A stretch of 64,000 bases of DNA, taken from positions 5,084,001 to 5,148,000 of the forward strand of contig NZ_CP012996.1 of assembly GCF_001412655.1 (NCBI RefSeq), given 5' to 3'. Position numbers and translations under genes: made by a program. Source of the stretch: Pedobacter sp. PACM 27299 (GTDB taxonomy: Bacteria > Bacteroidota > Bacteroidia > Sphingobacteriales > Sphingobacteriaceae). This document shows positions 25,712 to 35,319 of the stretch, piece after piece. Under the pieces are notes generated by a model that saw nothing but the letters and a program-made list of their open reading frames with translations, made no database searches and was not told where the DNA came from. Positions within the stretch are counted from its first letter, which is position 1; each line of letters begins with the position of its first letter.

Positions 25712-26605
25712 ATGACAAAAGGGACTATAAAGACAATCGGGATCGGCGTATTATTCTCCATGCTTTGGGCATCTGCCTCTGTGGCTACAAAATTTGGTGT
25801 GCGCTCATCCCCTCCACTGATTCTCGCTAATGTTCGTTTTTTCCTGGCAGGAATTGTCTTACTGGGTTATTGTTATGGCATCAGTAAAGATAAAATCTAT
25901 CGCCTGCCCAATGCCATAGAATGGAAACAGCTGGCTATTTTTGGCTTCCTAAATACCGCGGTGTATTTGGGACTGTATGTTTATGCCATGAAATTTACTG
26001 CTGCCGGGATCGGTAGTTTAGCCGTATCCACTAATCCCCTACTGATTGTGCTATTTTCTTCCTGGCTGATTGGTAGAAGGCCTTCAGGAGCAGAAATACT
26101 AAGCATTGTACTTGGAATGACCGGAATCGCTTTTGCCACCTACCCTTTATTGAGCAATCAAAGTACGAGTTTGATGGGCATAGGACTGCTCATGCTGAGT
26201 ATGGTGGTCGTTTCTTTCGCAAGTGTATATTATGCAAGGGTGACCTGGACCTTACCAAATCTGCTGATCAATGGATGGCAAGTTACCCTCGGAGGGCTGT
26301 TCCTGCTTCCTATTACCGCTATATTTGGTGATTTTAAATCTTTTCAACCCGATGCTACCTTCTGGTATTCTGTATTGTGGCTGAGTCTCGCCGTTTCTGT
26401 AATCGGACTGATCTGCTGGTTTTTTCTGCTGAAACTAGATACGGTAAAAGCCTCCCTATGGTTATTCTTATGTCCTTTATTTGGTTTCTTTTATGCCTGG
26501 TGGCTGATGAATGAACCCATCACCTGGTATACCGTCTGCGGAACATTCCTGGTAGTCCTAGGCTTATATATCGGTCAGCGTCAGCGCATTAAAAAACAAG
26601 TATAA
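25712..26605 (+). CDS. EamA/DMT-family transporter
   Basis: The 297-residue membrane protein has ten hydrophobic helices arranged as two EamA repeats (about 8-140 and 155-290). Family features seen are FGVRSSPPLILANVRFF in helix 2 and the late repeat DTVKASLWLFLCPLFGFFYAWWLMNEPIT. Such proteins export amino acids or other metabolites, and substrate is not predictable. It is divergent from the sigma gene. Confidence 0.85.
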   Translation: MTKGTIKTIGIGVLFSMLWASASVATKFGVRSSPPLILANVRFFLAGIVLLGYCYGISKDKIYRLPNAIEWKQLAIFGFLNTAVYLGLYVYAMKFTAAGIGSLAVSTNPLLIVLFSSWLIGRRPSGAEILSIVLGMTGIAFATYPLLSNQSTSLMGIGLLMLSMVVVSFASVYYARVTWTLPNLLINGWQVTLGGLFLLPITAIFGDFKSFQPDATFWYSVLWLSLAVSVIGLICWFFLLKLDTVKASLWLFLCPLFGFFYAWWLMNEPITWYTVCGTFLVVLGLYIGQRQRIKKQV

Positions 26606-26698
26606 TCATACAGCTTGCCGAAGTTTATATCATATTTTTCATAACATCACACAATAAATTGTGTTAAAATATGTTAAATAGATATAAAAACCCAAGTT

Positions 26699-26785
26699 AT
26701 GAAAGCGATCAAGATAGTTCTATTTACAGGGGTCATCTTTAGAAAACTCGGCTTAACCAAGCTATATTACTGGTTCAATAAGTAA
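26699..26785 (+). CDS. tiny ORF, 28 residues
   Basis: An ATG at 26699 gives a 28-residue basic, hydrophobic peptide beginning MKAIKIVLFTG and ending TKLYYWFNK. It lies in an otherwise empty 300-bp gap before the M13 peptidase. No homologue is known to me. It could be a real small membrane peptide or chance. Confidence 0.25.
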   Translation: MKAIKIVLFTGVIFRKLGLTKLYYWFNK

Positions 26786-26904
26786 TATTTTTAATAGATA
26801 TATTATTTGTTTCCAGGGATTTGCTACATTGATCCTCTGATGGCTAAGCCAACATTTCCTTTCGGATCAAGAGGGCTGTATCTATCTACTATTAACTAAC
26901 TATT

Positions 26905-28938
26905 ATGACTACTAAACTGAAAAGCTATTTTGCTGCTTTGGGGATCGTGGCTGCAAGCTACACTGCAAATGCGCAATCGCAGATGAAATTTATTGATCCT
27001 GCAAATATGGATCTTACCGTGAAACCAGGTGATGATTTCTACCAGTATGCCAGTGGCACCTGGATCAAAAACAACCCTGTTCCCGCCAAAGAAACACGCT
27101 GGGGAAGCTTTAACGCCCTTCGCGACTTTAACATCAATGCTGTAAAGGGCCTGGTAGAAGGTGCTGCAGCAGACAAATCAGCTCCTGCTGGTTCTGTAAA
27201 AAGACGTGTAGGTGATTTTTATGCAGCGGCAATGGATAGTGTAACCATTGAAAAATTAGGTTATACACCGATTAAAGCTGACCTGGAGAAAATCAAACAG
27301 ATCAAAGACCTGCAAGGAATTCTGGATCATGCTGCTTACCTGAGAACAACCGGACTGGCTGCACCAATGTTCAGCTTTTATGTTGGCCAGGACAGAAAAA
27401 ATGTAAATAAATACATGGCACAGCTAGGCCAGGGAGGAACGACCTTACCTGACCGTGATTATTACCTGAAAGACGACAGCAGAAGTGTAAAAATCAGAGA
27501 AGCTTATGATAAATACATGACTACCCTGTTTACCTTAACTGGAAACAGCCCTGCTGAAGCTAAGAAAAAAGCCGCTACCGTGATGGCCATTGAAAAACAA
27601 TTGGCAGAAGCACAAATGGCAAGAGTGGAAATGCGTGATCCACATAAAACCTATAATAAATTTACAGTAACAGACTTTAGCAAAACTACCCCGCAATTGA
27701 ACTGGGTAACGATGCTGCCTAAATTTAAGGTAACTGGTCAGGATACGATCCTGGTTTCTTCGCCGAAATTCTTTGTCAGCCTGGACGGAATGTTAAAAAC
27801 TGTTCCTGTAGCCGACTGGAAGACTTACCTGGAATGGAATGTATTAAAATCATCCGCTTCTAACCTGAGCAGCCCATTTGTAAATGCTTCCTTTGCCTTT
27901 ACACAAGCACAAACTGGTCAGAAAGTACAAACTCCAAGATGGCAGCGCATGTCGCAGCTAACCGATGGTACCATTGGTGAATTGCTGGGACAATTGTACG
28001 TGGCGCAATATTTCAAGCCAGATGCTAAAGTCCGCATGACAGAATTAATTGCGAACCTTAGAAAAGCTTTTGAAATCAGAATCAATAACCTGGACTGGAT
28101 GAGTGATGTGACCAAAGGAAAAGCATTGGAAAAATTAAACGCCTTTGTTCCTAAAATTGGTTACCCAGACAAATGGAAAGATTATGAAGGCCTAACCATC
28201 ACCCGTACAACTTACCTTCAAAACTTGCGTAACGCAGGCGCATGGGGATATAATGAAATGGTGACTCAGCTGGGCAAACCGGTAGACCGTACCCGTTTCG
28301 GTATGACGCCTCCTACTGTGAATGCTTATTATAGTCCTACCATGAATGAAATTGTCTTCCCTGCCGGAATCCTACAATTCCCATTCTTCGATCCTAATGC
28401 TGATGATGCCGTAAACTATGGTGGTATCGGTGCAGTTATTGGTCATGAAATGTCTCATGGATTTGATGATTCTGGAAGTCAATATGACAAAGACGGAAAC
28501 TTACGCAACTGGTGGACACCGGAAGACAAAGTTAAATTTGAAGCAAAAACTAAGGCCCTTGGCGAACAGTTTGATGCTTATACCGTTTTAGATACCATTC
28601 ATGTAATTGGTAAACTGACGATGGGAGAAAACATCGGTGACCTAGGGGGTTTAAACGCAGCATACACTGCATTTAAAATGACCAAACAAGGGCAGTCGGA
28701 AGATAAAATTGATGGATTTACTCCGGATCAACGCTTCTTCTTATCCTGGGCTCAGGTATGGAGAGGAAATATCCTGGACGAAACTGCAGCACAGCTGATC
28801 AAAACAGATCCACACTCTCCAGGTCCATACAGAACCATCGGTGCACCAGTAAATATGGATGCCTGGTACAAAGCTTTTGATGTGAAACCTGGTGATAAAT
28901 TATATAAAAAACCAGAAGACAGAATTAGGATGTGGTAA
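26905..28938 (+). CDS. M13-family zinc metallopeptidase (neprilysin/PepO-like)
   Basis: The 677-residue exported protein has a signal peptide (to about residue 24), an M13 N-terminal domain and the catalytic domain. Zinc ligands are H514 and H518 with catalytic E515 (HEMSH), then E575 and D579 in ENIGDLGG. The C-terminal tryptophan (RIRMW) is also family-typical. It cleaves oligopeptides in the periplasm. A 5' region with inverted repeats (TTGATCC at 26829 and GGATCAA at 26864) could form a structured leader. Confidence 0.94.
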   Translation: MTTKLKSYFAALGIVAASYTANAQSQMKFIDPANMDLTVKPGDDFYQYASGTWIKNNPVPAKETRWGSFNALRDFNINAVKGLVEGAAADKSAPAGSVKRRVGDFYAAAMDSVTIEKLGYTPIKADLEKIKQIKDLQGILDHAAYLRTTGLAAPMFSFYVGQDRKNVNKYMAQLGQGGTTLPDRDYYLKDDSRSVKIREAYDKYMTTLFTLTGNSPAEAKKKAATVMAIEKQLAEAQMARVEMRDPHKTYNKFTVTDFSKTTPQLNWVTMLPKFKVTGQDTILVSSPKFFVSLDGMLKTVPVADWKTYLEWNVLKSSASNLSSPFVNASFAFTQAQTGQKVQTPRWQRMSQLTDGTIGELLGQLYVAQYFKPDAKVRMTELIANLRKAFEIRINNLDWMSDVTKGKALEKLNAFVPKIGYPDKWKDYEGLTITRTTYLQNLRNAGAWGYNEMVTQLGKPVDRTRFGMTPPTVNAYYSPTMNEIVFPAGILQFPFFDPNADDAVNYGGIGAVIGHEMSHGFDDSGSQYDKDGNLRNWWTPEDKVKFEAKTKALGEQFDAYTVLDTIHVIGKLTMGENIGDLGGLNAAYTAFKMTKQGQSEDKIDGFTPDQRFFLSWAQVWRGNILDETAAQLIKTDPHSPGPYRTIGAPVNMDAWYKAFDVKPGDKLYKKPEDRIRMW

Positions 28939-28959
28939 TCCAAATCTGCCTTTAAGCTT

Positions 28960-28998
28960 AAGCGCGGCCTCCTTATTTAGGAAGGCCGCGCTTTTTTG
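28960..28998 (+). terminator. intrinsic terminator after M13 gene
   Basis: AAGCGCGGCCT (28960-28970) pairs with AGGCCGCGCTT (28983-28993), followed by a T-run. The short inner segment can pair as well. Confidence 0.88.
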
Positions 28999-29041
28999 TT
29001 ATCTTGCGGTTCATCTATTAAGCTTAGGGCTCATCTCTAAA

Positions 29042-29704
29042 ATGAATATCATAACTTTAACTGCCGACGGCTCCAATACCTTATTTAACGAAACGATTGG
29101 CGAACATTACCATTCCAAACATGGTGCTTTACAAGAAAGTAAACATGTGTTTATTGATACCGGATTAAAACACGTAGCCGACAATCAGCGGGAAATCTCC
29201 ATCCTGGAAATTGGATTTGGTACCGGACTAAACTTTTTGCTGACGTTGGAATATGCGGCAGCCAACAATCTGGAGCTAAAATATACCGGACTAGAGGCTT
29301 TTCCTTTAGAACTGGAAGCCTTAAAATCTACTGGTTATCAGCAATACGTTCCTGAAAACATCTGGAATAGTTTAGAGAACAATTACTTAAACGCACTAAC
29401 CACACCAGTAATCCTGTTGCCAGGCCAGGAACTAACCATCCCACACATTACACTGGATCAATTTCAGAGCCCTGCTACATTTGACCTTGTTTACTACGAT
29501 GCCTTTTCCGTACAGCATCAACCAGAAATGTGGTCTGATGAAATCATTGCACATACCTGCAGCTTCCTGAAACCAGGCGGAACATTTGTGACTTATGCCA
29601 TCACAGGGAAGTTAAAACGTGCCCTAAAAAGTAATGGCTTTACCATTGAAAAACTACCCGGGGCACCTGGAAAAAGAGAAATGCTAAGGGGAACCAAGCT
29701 ATAG
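29042..29704 (+). CDS. mnmD: MnmD-like tRNA methyltransferase
   Basis: The 220-residue protein matches the methyltransferase half of MnmC, found alone in many bacteria as MnmD. The SAM-binding motif is EIGFGTGLN, followed by YTGLEAFPLE and VYYDAFSVQHQPEMWSDE, a typical MnmC motif. It should convert nm5s2U to mnm5s2U at tRNA position 34. The start at 29042 (MNIITLTADGSNTLFN) is chosen over longer frames, which run back into the upstream peptidase gene and terminator. No oxidoreductase domain is present. Confidence 0.85.
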   Translation: MNIITLTADGSNTLFNETIGEHYHSKHGALQESKHVFIDTGLKHVADNQREISILEIGFGTGLNFLLTLEYAAANNLELKYTGLEAFPLELEALKSTGYQQYVPENIWNSLENNYLNALTTPVILLPGQELTIPHITLDQFQSPATFDLVYYDAFSVQHQPEMWSDEIIAHTCSFLKPGGTFVTYAITGKLKRALKSNGFTIEKLPGAPGKREMLRGTKL

Positions 29705-29880
29705 TTACTGCATGTAATCGATTCCCTCCTCTTTTAACATGGTTTTCCTGCGACTAATGTCATTTTCAAGGACTCAATTTTGATGGTACAACAATTAGCG
29801 CTGCTTTGTTGTTAAATAGATACGCCCTTTAAAATTATTAAAGACGTTCAAGAAACAATTAGAACAATAGATAGCTGGCA

Positions 29881-30831
29881 ATGGAAAAAAGAAAATTAGG
29901 CAACTCCGATTTATTTGTATACCCGATCACTTTTGGCGGGAATGTTTTTGGCTGGACCATAGACGAGGCGGAATCCTTTGAAATATTAGATGGCTTCACC
30001 GGAGCCGGTTTCAACTTCATCGATACTGCAGATGTGTATTCGCGATGGAAGCCAGGCAACTCTGGTGGCGAATCTGAAACGATTATCGGTAACTGGATGC
30101 AGCAAAGAAAAAACCGGAATGAGGTCATCATTGCAACTAAAGTAGGCGGAGATATGGGACATGGAAAATCACTATCTAAAAAGACTATTCTGGAGGGGGT
30201 AGATGCTTCCCTAAAAAGACTTAAAACAGACTATATTGACCTTTATCAGAGTCATTACGATGATCCAAATACACCGATCGCTGAAACACTAGAGGCTTAC
30301 GACGAGTTGATCAGAGCAGGAAAAATTCGTTGGATTGGCGCTTCAAACTATACTGGAACACGTATGAAAGAAGCATTGGAAACGGCTCAAAAACTGAGCC
30401 TGCCAAAGTATCAGACCTTCCAGCCAGAGTACAATTTATATTCCCGTGAAGGATATGAAAAGGACCTGGAGCAGGTGGCCATAGACCACCAGCTCGCAGT
30501 GATCAATTACTATGCTTTAGCAAGTGGTTTCTTAACCGGAAAATACCGTACAGCAACCGACTTAAATAAAAGTCAGCGGGGTACCGGTATTCAAAAATAC
30601 CTGAACGACCGTGGTTTTAAAATATTGAAAGCACTTGATGAAGTATCCGAACAATACAATGCTACACCGGCAAGCGTATCCCTGGCATGGCTGATTGCCC
30701 GTCCTTCTATAACAGCACCCATTGCCAGTGTAACGAGCCTTTCACAGTTAGAAGACCTCAAAAAAGCAGCAATGCTGAAATTGAATATGGAAGATATTGC
30801 TATTTTAGACGAGGCAAGCAATTGGGAATAA
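29881..30831 (+). CDS. aldo/keto reductase
   Basis: The 316-residue cytosolic NADPH-dependent oxidoreductase shows the full tetrad: D48 and Y53 in FIDTADVYSRW, K87 in ATKVGG and H125 in LYQSHYDDP. The C-terminal NADPH site (ITAPIASVTSLSQLEDL) is present. It resembles the YajO/potassium-channel-beta-like group. The substrate is unknown. Confidence 0.92.
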   Translation: MEKRKLGNSDLFVYPITFGGNVFGWTIDEAESFEILDGFTGAGFNFIDTADVYSRWKPGNSGGESETIIGNWMQQRKNRNEVIIATKVGGDMGHGKSLSKKTILEGVDASLKRLKTDYIDLYQSHYDDPNTPIAETLEAYDELIRAGKIRWIGASNYTGTRMKEALETAQKLSLPKYQTFQPEYNLYSREGYEKDLEQVAIDHQLAVINYYALASGFLTGKYRTATDLNKSQRGTGIQKYLNDRGFKILKALDEVSEQYNATPASVSLAWLIARPSITAPIASVTSLSQLEDLKKAAMLKLNMEDIAILDEASNWE

Positions 30832-30869
30832 TCTTCCTGTACTTGTAAAAATGATAAGACATCTCTATT

Positions 30870-30902
30870 AATGCCTTGCTGAATAAAATTTGGCAAGGCA
30901 TT
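30870..30902 (+). terminator. intrinsic terminator after aldo/keto reductase gene
   Basis: AATGCCTTGC (30870-30879) pairs with GCAAGGCATT (30893-30902), followed by T-rich sequence. Confidence 0.75.
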
Positions 30903-30953
30903 TGTCTTTATGTGTAAATTACTAAATTACGCCTATCTAACACCTTATCAGAT

Positions 30954-32069
30954 ATGAAGAACAGTTTCAGTCAACCATTCAATGCAAAATTAGCGATAGT
31001 GCTGTTCTCAATTATTTCTTTAGGATACCTGGCCATACTAGGCCGAACAATCCTTGCTCCGCTACTCACTTCATTTTTACTGGCTATTTTACTTTTACCA
31101 CTGGCCAACTTTCTGGAACAGAAATGCCGGCTAAAAAGAAGTATGGCTTCCATCATTTCTGTAGTCCTGATGATTGCCGTGATTTGCAGCATATTATTTT
31201 TCCTGGCCAACCAGCTCACAGACCTCTGGAAAGACTGGCCCCTACTGAAACAACAGGGAGAGACCTCTTTCCACGACTTGCAGCATTGGATCTCCTCTAA
31301 TTTTGGCGTAAATGCCCAAAAACAGATCGAATACGTGAAAGAAGGAGCCTCAAAAGTATTGTCCACCAGTGCCGTATTTGTAGGTGCTACCCTACTTACA
31401 CTTTCGACCTCTTTATTATTTCTCTTTTTCTTATTGCTGTTTACCTTCTTCCTCTTAAACTACAGAAGGGTATTGTTCAGCTTTTTAACCTCAGTATTTG
31501 AAGAGCAGCACACGGAAAAAGTAAGTGAAATCGTAAGACAAATACAATACATCATCAAGAAATACATCACCGGACTATTCCTGCAGATGTTCATCGTAAC
31601 CAGTTTAATGATGCTGGTACTTTGGATATTGGGTGTTAAATATGCGGTTTTGCTAGGCTTAATCACCGGAATATTTAACATCATCCCTTATATTGGGATA
31701 TTTAGTGCACTCGTAATCAGCGTGCTGATCACTTTTGCCACTGCAGGCGCCGCTAAGGTATTACTGGTCATCATTGCCTTTATCGCTGTTCATACGATAG
31801 ATGGAAACGTATTAATGCCATTGGTAGTGGGCTCAAAAGTAAAGATCAATGCACTTTTCGCCTTTATTGGGATCGTAGTTGGAGAAATGGTCTGGGGCAT
31901 CTCCGGAATGTTTTTATGCATCCCTTATCTGGCCATGCTAAAGATCATTTTCGACCGTATTGATTCTTTAAAACCATGGGGAATCTTACTTGGTGGAGAA
32001 GATAAACCGAATAAGAAAAGGAAGGTTTATCGACTCAGCAAAAACATCAAATTAGAAGAGCAAGAATAG
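30954..32069 (+). CDS. AI-2E family transporter
   Basis: The 371-residue membrane protein has about eight helices and the family layout. Two N-terminal helix pairs are followed by a soluble loop (about 95-145) and C-terminal helices with GIFNIIPYIGIF and DGNVLMPLVVGSKVKINALF. Proteins of this family include the AI-2 exporter TqsA and Na+/H+ antiporters, so the real substrate is open. The tail is basic. A 98-residue membrane protein gene follows 22 bp later. Confidence 0.88.
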   Translation: MKNSFSQPFNAKLAIVLFSIISLGYLAILGRTILAPLLTSFLLAILLLPLANFLEQKCRLKRSMASIISVVLMIAVICSILFFLANQLTDLWKDWPLLKQQGETSFHDLQHWISSNFGVNAQKQIEYVKEGASKVLSTSAVFVGATLLTLSTSLLFLFFLLLFTFFLLNYRRVLFSFLTSVFEEQHTEKVSEIVRQIQYIIKKYITGLFLQMFIVTSLMMLVLWILGVKYAVLLGLITGIFNIIPYIGIFSALVISVLITFATAGAAKVLLVIIAFIAVHTIDGNVLMPLVVGSKVKINALFAFIGIVVGEMVWGISGMFLCIPYLAMLKIIFDRIDSLKPWGILLGGEDKPNKKRKVYRLSKNIKLEEQE

Positions 32070-32091
32070 TGATATTGCAAGATTTTTAACC

Positions 32092-32388
32092 ATGAGAGAG
32101 AACCGTTCACCCCATATTTTAAATACTTCTGCCAACCTTTTAGGGCTTTGTTTTATTGTATTAACCTCGATAAAGGTATCCAAAATGCAGGATGTAACCT
32201 TGATTGATGAGACTACTGCACTGGCTATTGTACTATTTATGGCTAGCTGTATGCTCTCCTTCATTTCCATGGGGAAATCTTTAGGCAACAGCCGTCGACT
32301 GGAAAAAGCAGCAGACATTATCTTCTTATCGGGCCTTGTCGTTCTTTTTTTAACCACAATGATGATTACCTTTAACGTCATTAAATAA
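32092..32388 (+). CDS. small membrane protein
   Basis: The 98-residue protein has three predicted helices (about 9-27, 41-60 and 73-95) and a short charged loop between the last two. No family is recognised. It lies between the AI-2E gene (22 bp) and mazG (11 bp) on the same strand, so the three probably form one operon. Confidence 0.6.
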   Translation: MRENRSPHILNTSANLLGLCFIVLTSIKVSKMQDVTLIDETTALAIVLFMASCMLSFISMGKSLGNSRRLEKAADIIFLSGLVVLFLTTMMITFNVIK

Positions 32389-32399
32389 AACACAACACA

Positions 32400-33206
32400 A
32401 TGCCCAATCATATCGCCCCAATAACGGCTGCCGATCCGGCAACCGCATTTCAAAGGTTGTTAACCGTATTAGATACCCTCCGTACCGACTGCCCATGGGA
32501 TAAAAAACAAACGATGGAAACCCTTCGTCACCTCACTATTGAAGAGACTTATGAATTATCAGATGCCATTCTGGAAGGTGACCTGGACGAAGTAAAAAAA
32601 GAACTTGGTGATGTAATGATGCACCTGGTATTTTATGCCAGAATCGCGTCTGAAACTAATGATTTTACAATCGTTGATGTACTAAACAGCGTTTGTGATA
32701 AACTGATTAATCGTCATCCGCACATTTATGGTGATGTGGAAGTAAAAGATGAAAATGATGTAAAACGCAATTGGGAACAGATTAAACTGAAGGAAGGAAA
32801 CAAATCAGTGTTGGCAGGTGTTCCGGCAGGTTTACCCTCATTGGTTAAAGCCAGCCGCATTCAGGAAAAAGCCAGAGGTGTAGGCTTCGACTGGGATAAT
32901 AAAACTCAGGTATGGGAAAAAGTGGAAGAAGAACTTCAGGAGTTTAAAGACGAATACAATACTAAAGATAATGAGGCCATAGATGTAGAAAAAGCAGAAG
33001 AAGAATTTGGAGACCTGTTATTCTCATTGATCAATTATGCGCGTTTCATTAATATAAATCCAGAAAACGCATTGGAAAAAACCAATAAGAAGTTCATCAA
33101 AAGGTTCCAGTACCTGGAAAGTAAAGCCAAAGAAAATGGTAAAGCTTTGCAAGATATGACCCTTGCCGAAATGGATGTTTACTGGAATGAAGCCAAAAAA
33201 GTTTAA
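32400..33206 (+). CDS. mazG: nucleoside triphosphate pyrophosphohydrolase MazG
   Basis: The 268-residue protein has two MazG domains. The first carries CPWDKKQTMETLRHLTIEETYELSDAI with the EExxE metal motif and GDVMMHLVFYA. The second has EEELQEFKDEY and EEFGDLLFSLINYAR. It hydrolyses (d)NTPs to monophosphates as a house-cleaning enzyme and, in E. coli, affects ppGpp levels. Length and motifs match the bacterial enzyme. Confidence 0.94.
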   Translation: MPNHIAPITAADPATAFQRLLTVLDTLRTDCPWDKKQTMETLRHLTIEETYELSDAILEGDLDEVKKELGDVMMHLVFYARIASETNDFTIVDVLNSVCDKLINRHPHIYGDVEVKDENDVKRNWEQIKLKEGNKSVLAGVPAGLPSLVKASRIQEKARGVGFDWDNKTQVWEKVEEELQEFKDEYNTKDNEAIDVEKAEEEFGDLLFSLINYARFININPENALEKTNKKFIKRFQYLESKAKENGKALQDMTLAEMDVYWNEAKKV

Positions 33207-33208
33207 AC

Positions 33209-33246
33209 AATAAAGCCCTTAATTCAAATGAGCTAAGGGCTTTATT
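33209..33246. terminator. bidirectional intrinsic terminator
   Basis: A perfect 13-bp stem (AATAAAGCCCTTA at 33209-33221 with TAAGGGCTTTATT at 33234-33246) separates convergent mazG and the DEAD-box gene. Confidence 0.88.
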
Positions 33247-33278
33247 TCTGACAGCCGATGTGCTGATCAGCTAGGAAA

Positions 33279-34610
33279 TTAGCCGTGTTTCTTTTTCATA
33301 GTCATCTTTGCCTTCTGGCCGATACCATAGTTATAATCTTTAGTGTTGCTTTCTTTCTTGTCATGGAAAGCGCCGCCACCGCTAGGAAGAACATTTTTCT
33401 CTTTAACAATCCTGCTTTTATCAAGACCACCGGTTTTGGCAACTTTATCTATCACCAATCCTTCTGGTAAATCCATTACTGTTAACTTTTTACCTATAGA
33501 CTGCTCAATCTTTTTCACTTCTACCAGTTCCATATCTGTCGCAAAAGTAATTGCAACGACTTCTTCATCACCATTTTTCAAGATTCTGCTGAGGAAAGTT
33601 TCTTTTTGCTCAGGAACTTCGAAATGGAAGATAAAAGGAATACCAGAAAGATCCAGACTAGCCGTACCTTCATTGGCAACGATTAAGATCCTGGCTTCAG
33701 GAATTTCCTTAAAATCTTCGATATGGTCAAACCCATTCTCATCATCAAAGAACAAAGGATTCAATACAGATACATCTCCCGGCTTTGCAGAATGCAAACT
33801 TTTACCAAGTTTCTGAGCTGTTAAACGTGTATTTACGAAAATAACAACCTTATCAAAAACCTCATCATCTCTCAATAACATATTGAGTAAATTCACTTTG
33901 GTCTTATGATTAGGAACAGGATATAAAATCAGTTCATGAGTACTTGCCTGATTTTCGCCTAGATCTTCTACTTCTAAGGTAGTTGGGAAATGCAGGAATT
34001 GATCAATCATATAGTTCAGCTTTTCATGAACAACAGTCGTAAAGACCAAGTGCTGGCATTTACCTGCACTTCTGGCCAATTCACAAACCGGCAGCTGCAT
34101 TCCCTGTTTCACAATTACTTCCGCATCGTCTACGATAAACATCTGCAATCTACTCAGGTTTAAACCTAGTTTCAGATAAATAGCGCGTGCTCTGGTTGGC
34201 AAAGCCACCACAATATCCACCCCATCTACCAGATCCAGTACATCCTGCTCTGTTCCTCCATTCCCGTATAAGCCCATAATACGGAGGTTTTTATTCTTAT
34301 TTAGTTTCTCAAATTCTTCAATCACCTCTAATACCTTTTCCTTTGAAGGAACAAGGATCAGCACTTTTGGCGCTTCATCTGTGCTGTATTTCAGGCGCAT
34401 TAGAACCCCAAGCACATAGTTCGTCGTTTTTCCTGAACCTTCAGGACCAACAGCGATGATATCCTGTCCGCCAAGAATTCTTGACATTGTTTTTGCCTGA
34501 ATCTCTTTTGCAGATATATATCCGGCATCAGTCATTGCCGTTACCAGTTGCTTGCTTAGTTTTAATTTCTCTAATGACACAGTTTCTCTATTAATATTAT
34601 TATTCTGCAA
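33279..34610 (-). CDS. degenerate DEAD-box RNA helicase-like protein
   Basis: The 443-residue protein has two RecA-like domains and a basic, Gly/Lys-rich tail (KKESNTKDYNYGIGQKAKM). Q37 (Q motif) and the Walker A GPEGSGKT (55-62) are kept. Motif II reads D161-D-A-E instead of DEAD, motif III is TTV (191-193) instead of SAT, and no HRxGRxxR motif VI is visible (EVPEQKETFLSRI in that area). It probably binds RNA and perhaps ATP, while strand unwinding is doubtful. It could be a ribosome-assembly or RNA-chaperone offshoot of DeaD/RhlE. Confidence 0.8.
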   Translation of the reverse strand: MQNNNINRETVSLEKLKLSKQLVTAMTDAGYISAKEIQAKTMSRILGGQDIIAVGPEGSGKTTNYVLGVLMRLKYSTDEAPKVLILVPSKEKVLEVIEEFEKLNKNKNLRIMGLYGNGGTEQDVLDLVDGVDIVVALPTRARAIYLKLGLNLSRLQMFIVDDAEVIVKQGMQLPVCELARSAGKCQHLVFTTVVHEKLNYMIDQFLHFPTTLEVEDLGENQASTHELILYPVPNHKTKVNLLNMLLRDDEVFDKVVIFVNTRLTAQKLGKSLHSAKPGDVSVLNPLFFDDENGFDHIEDFKEIPEARILIVANEGTASLDLSGIPFIFHFEVPEQKETFLSRILKNGDEEVVAITFATDMELVEVKKIEQSIGKKLTVMDLPEGLVIDKVAKTGGLDKSRIVKEKNVLPSGGGAFHDKKESNTKDYNYGIGQKAKMTMKKKHG

Positions 34611-34701
34611 ATTTACGTAATATTTAATTGAGGACTGTAGCCTTTTATAATTCGGGAAAGATTATACTAGAAATCTCAGATTATTCTCTTTAATTTGAGG
34701 T

Positions 34702-35169
34702 ATGAAAAACATACCCAATACCATTAAAAAGCTGTTTTTAGTTACAGCTATACTATTTAGCAGTACTTTAATTTCCTTTGGACAGGATAGTAATTCCTAT
34801 AAAACCAGCTTAAAAGAGATGATGGATGCTTCTGGTTCTGCTGCAACTTACAAAGTAGCAATTATACAGACTATAAAAATGTTGAAATCACAAAAAACCG
34901 ATGTTCCTGAATCCATCTGGCAAGATTTTGAAGATACTTTTCTTAAATCTGCTCAGGATGAACTATTTGGATTACTGCTTCCTATCTATCAAAAATACCT
35001 GACTGAAGCTGACCTTAAAGCAATCACTGTATTTTACCATACCCCTTCCGGCAAAAAACTAGCCGAAAAAACACCTTTTATCATGCAGGATTCTATGCAG
35101 GCTGGCCAGCAATGGGGCATGAAATTAGGCGAAGAATTCACAAAGAAATTACAGGAAAAAGGATATTAA
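34702..35169 (+). CDS. DUF2059 secreted protein
   Basis: The 155-residue protein has a signal peptide ending near SFGQ (residue 28) and an all-helical DUF2059 domain. The conserved FYHTPSGKKLAEKTPFIMQ segment is at about residues 112-130. The domain is common in exported bacterial proteins but has no assigned function. It is divergent from the DEAD-box gene and ends in a terminator. Confidence 0.85.
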   Translation: MKNIPNTIKKLFLVTAILFSSTLISFGQDSNSYKTSLKEMMDASGSAATYKVAIIQTIKMLKSQKTDVPESIWQDFEDTFLKSAQDELFGLLLPIYQKYLTEADLKAITVFYHTPSGKKLAEKTPFIMQDSMQAGQQWGMKLGEEFTKKLQEKGY

Positions 35170-35271
35170 AGAAAATTTCAGCTACTCAGCAGAATGAGCA
35201 GCGTCAGCTGCAGAGTTAGTTTAAATAACATACAGCCCTGGTTACACCAGATAACCTTTATGCCTGATGAT

Positions 35272-35303
35272 AAGAAAGATGGGCAACAGTGCCCGTCTTT
35301 CTT
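35272..35303. terminator. intrinsic terminator
   Basis: AAGAAAGATGGGC (35272-35284) pairs with GCCCGTCTTTCTT (35291-35303) with one G-T pair and a 6-nt loop. It separates the DUF2059 gene and the convergent ABC gene. Confidence 0.85.
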
Positions 35304-35319
35304 ATATTTTCTAAGTCTT

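Noticed and set aside
26649..26664. Palindrome ACACAAT-AA-ATTGTGT as a terminator for the EamA gene
   Set aside because: The loop is too small and no T-run follows. It may be a chance palindrome or an operator, without further support.
28892..29041. An N-terminal extension of the MnmD-like protein
   Set aside because: The longer frame overlaps the end of the M13 gene and crosses its terminator. The ATG at 29042 fits the family start.
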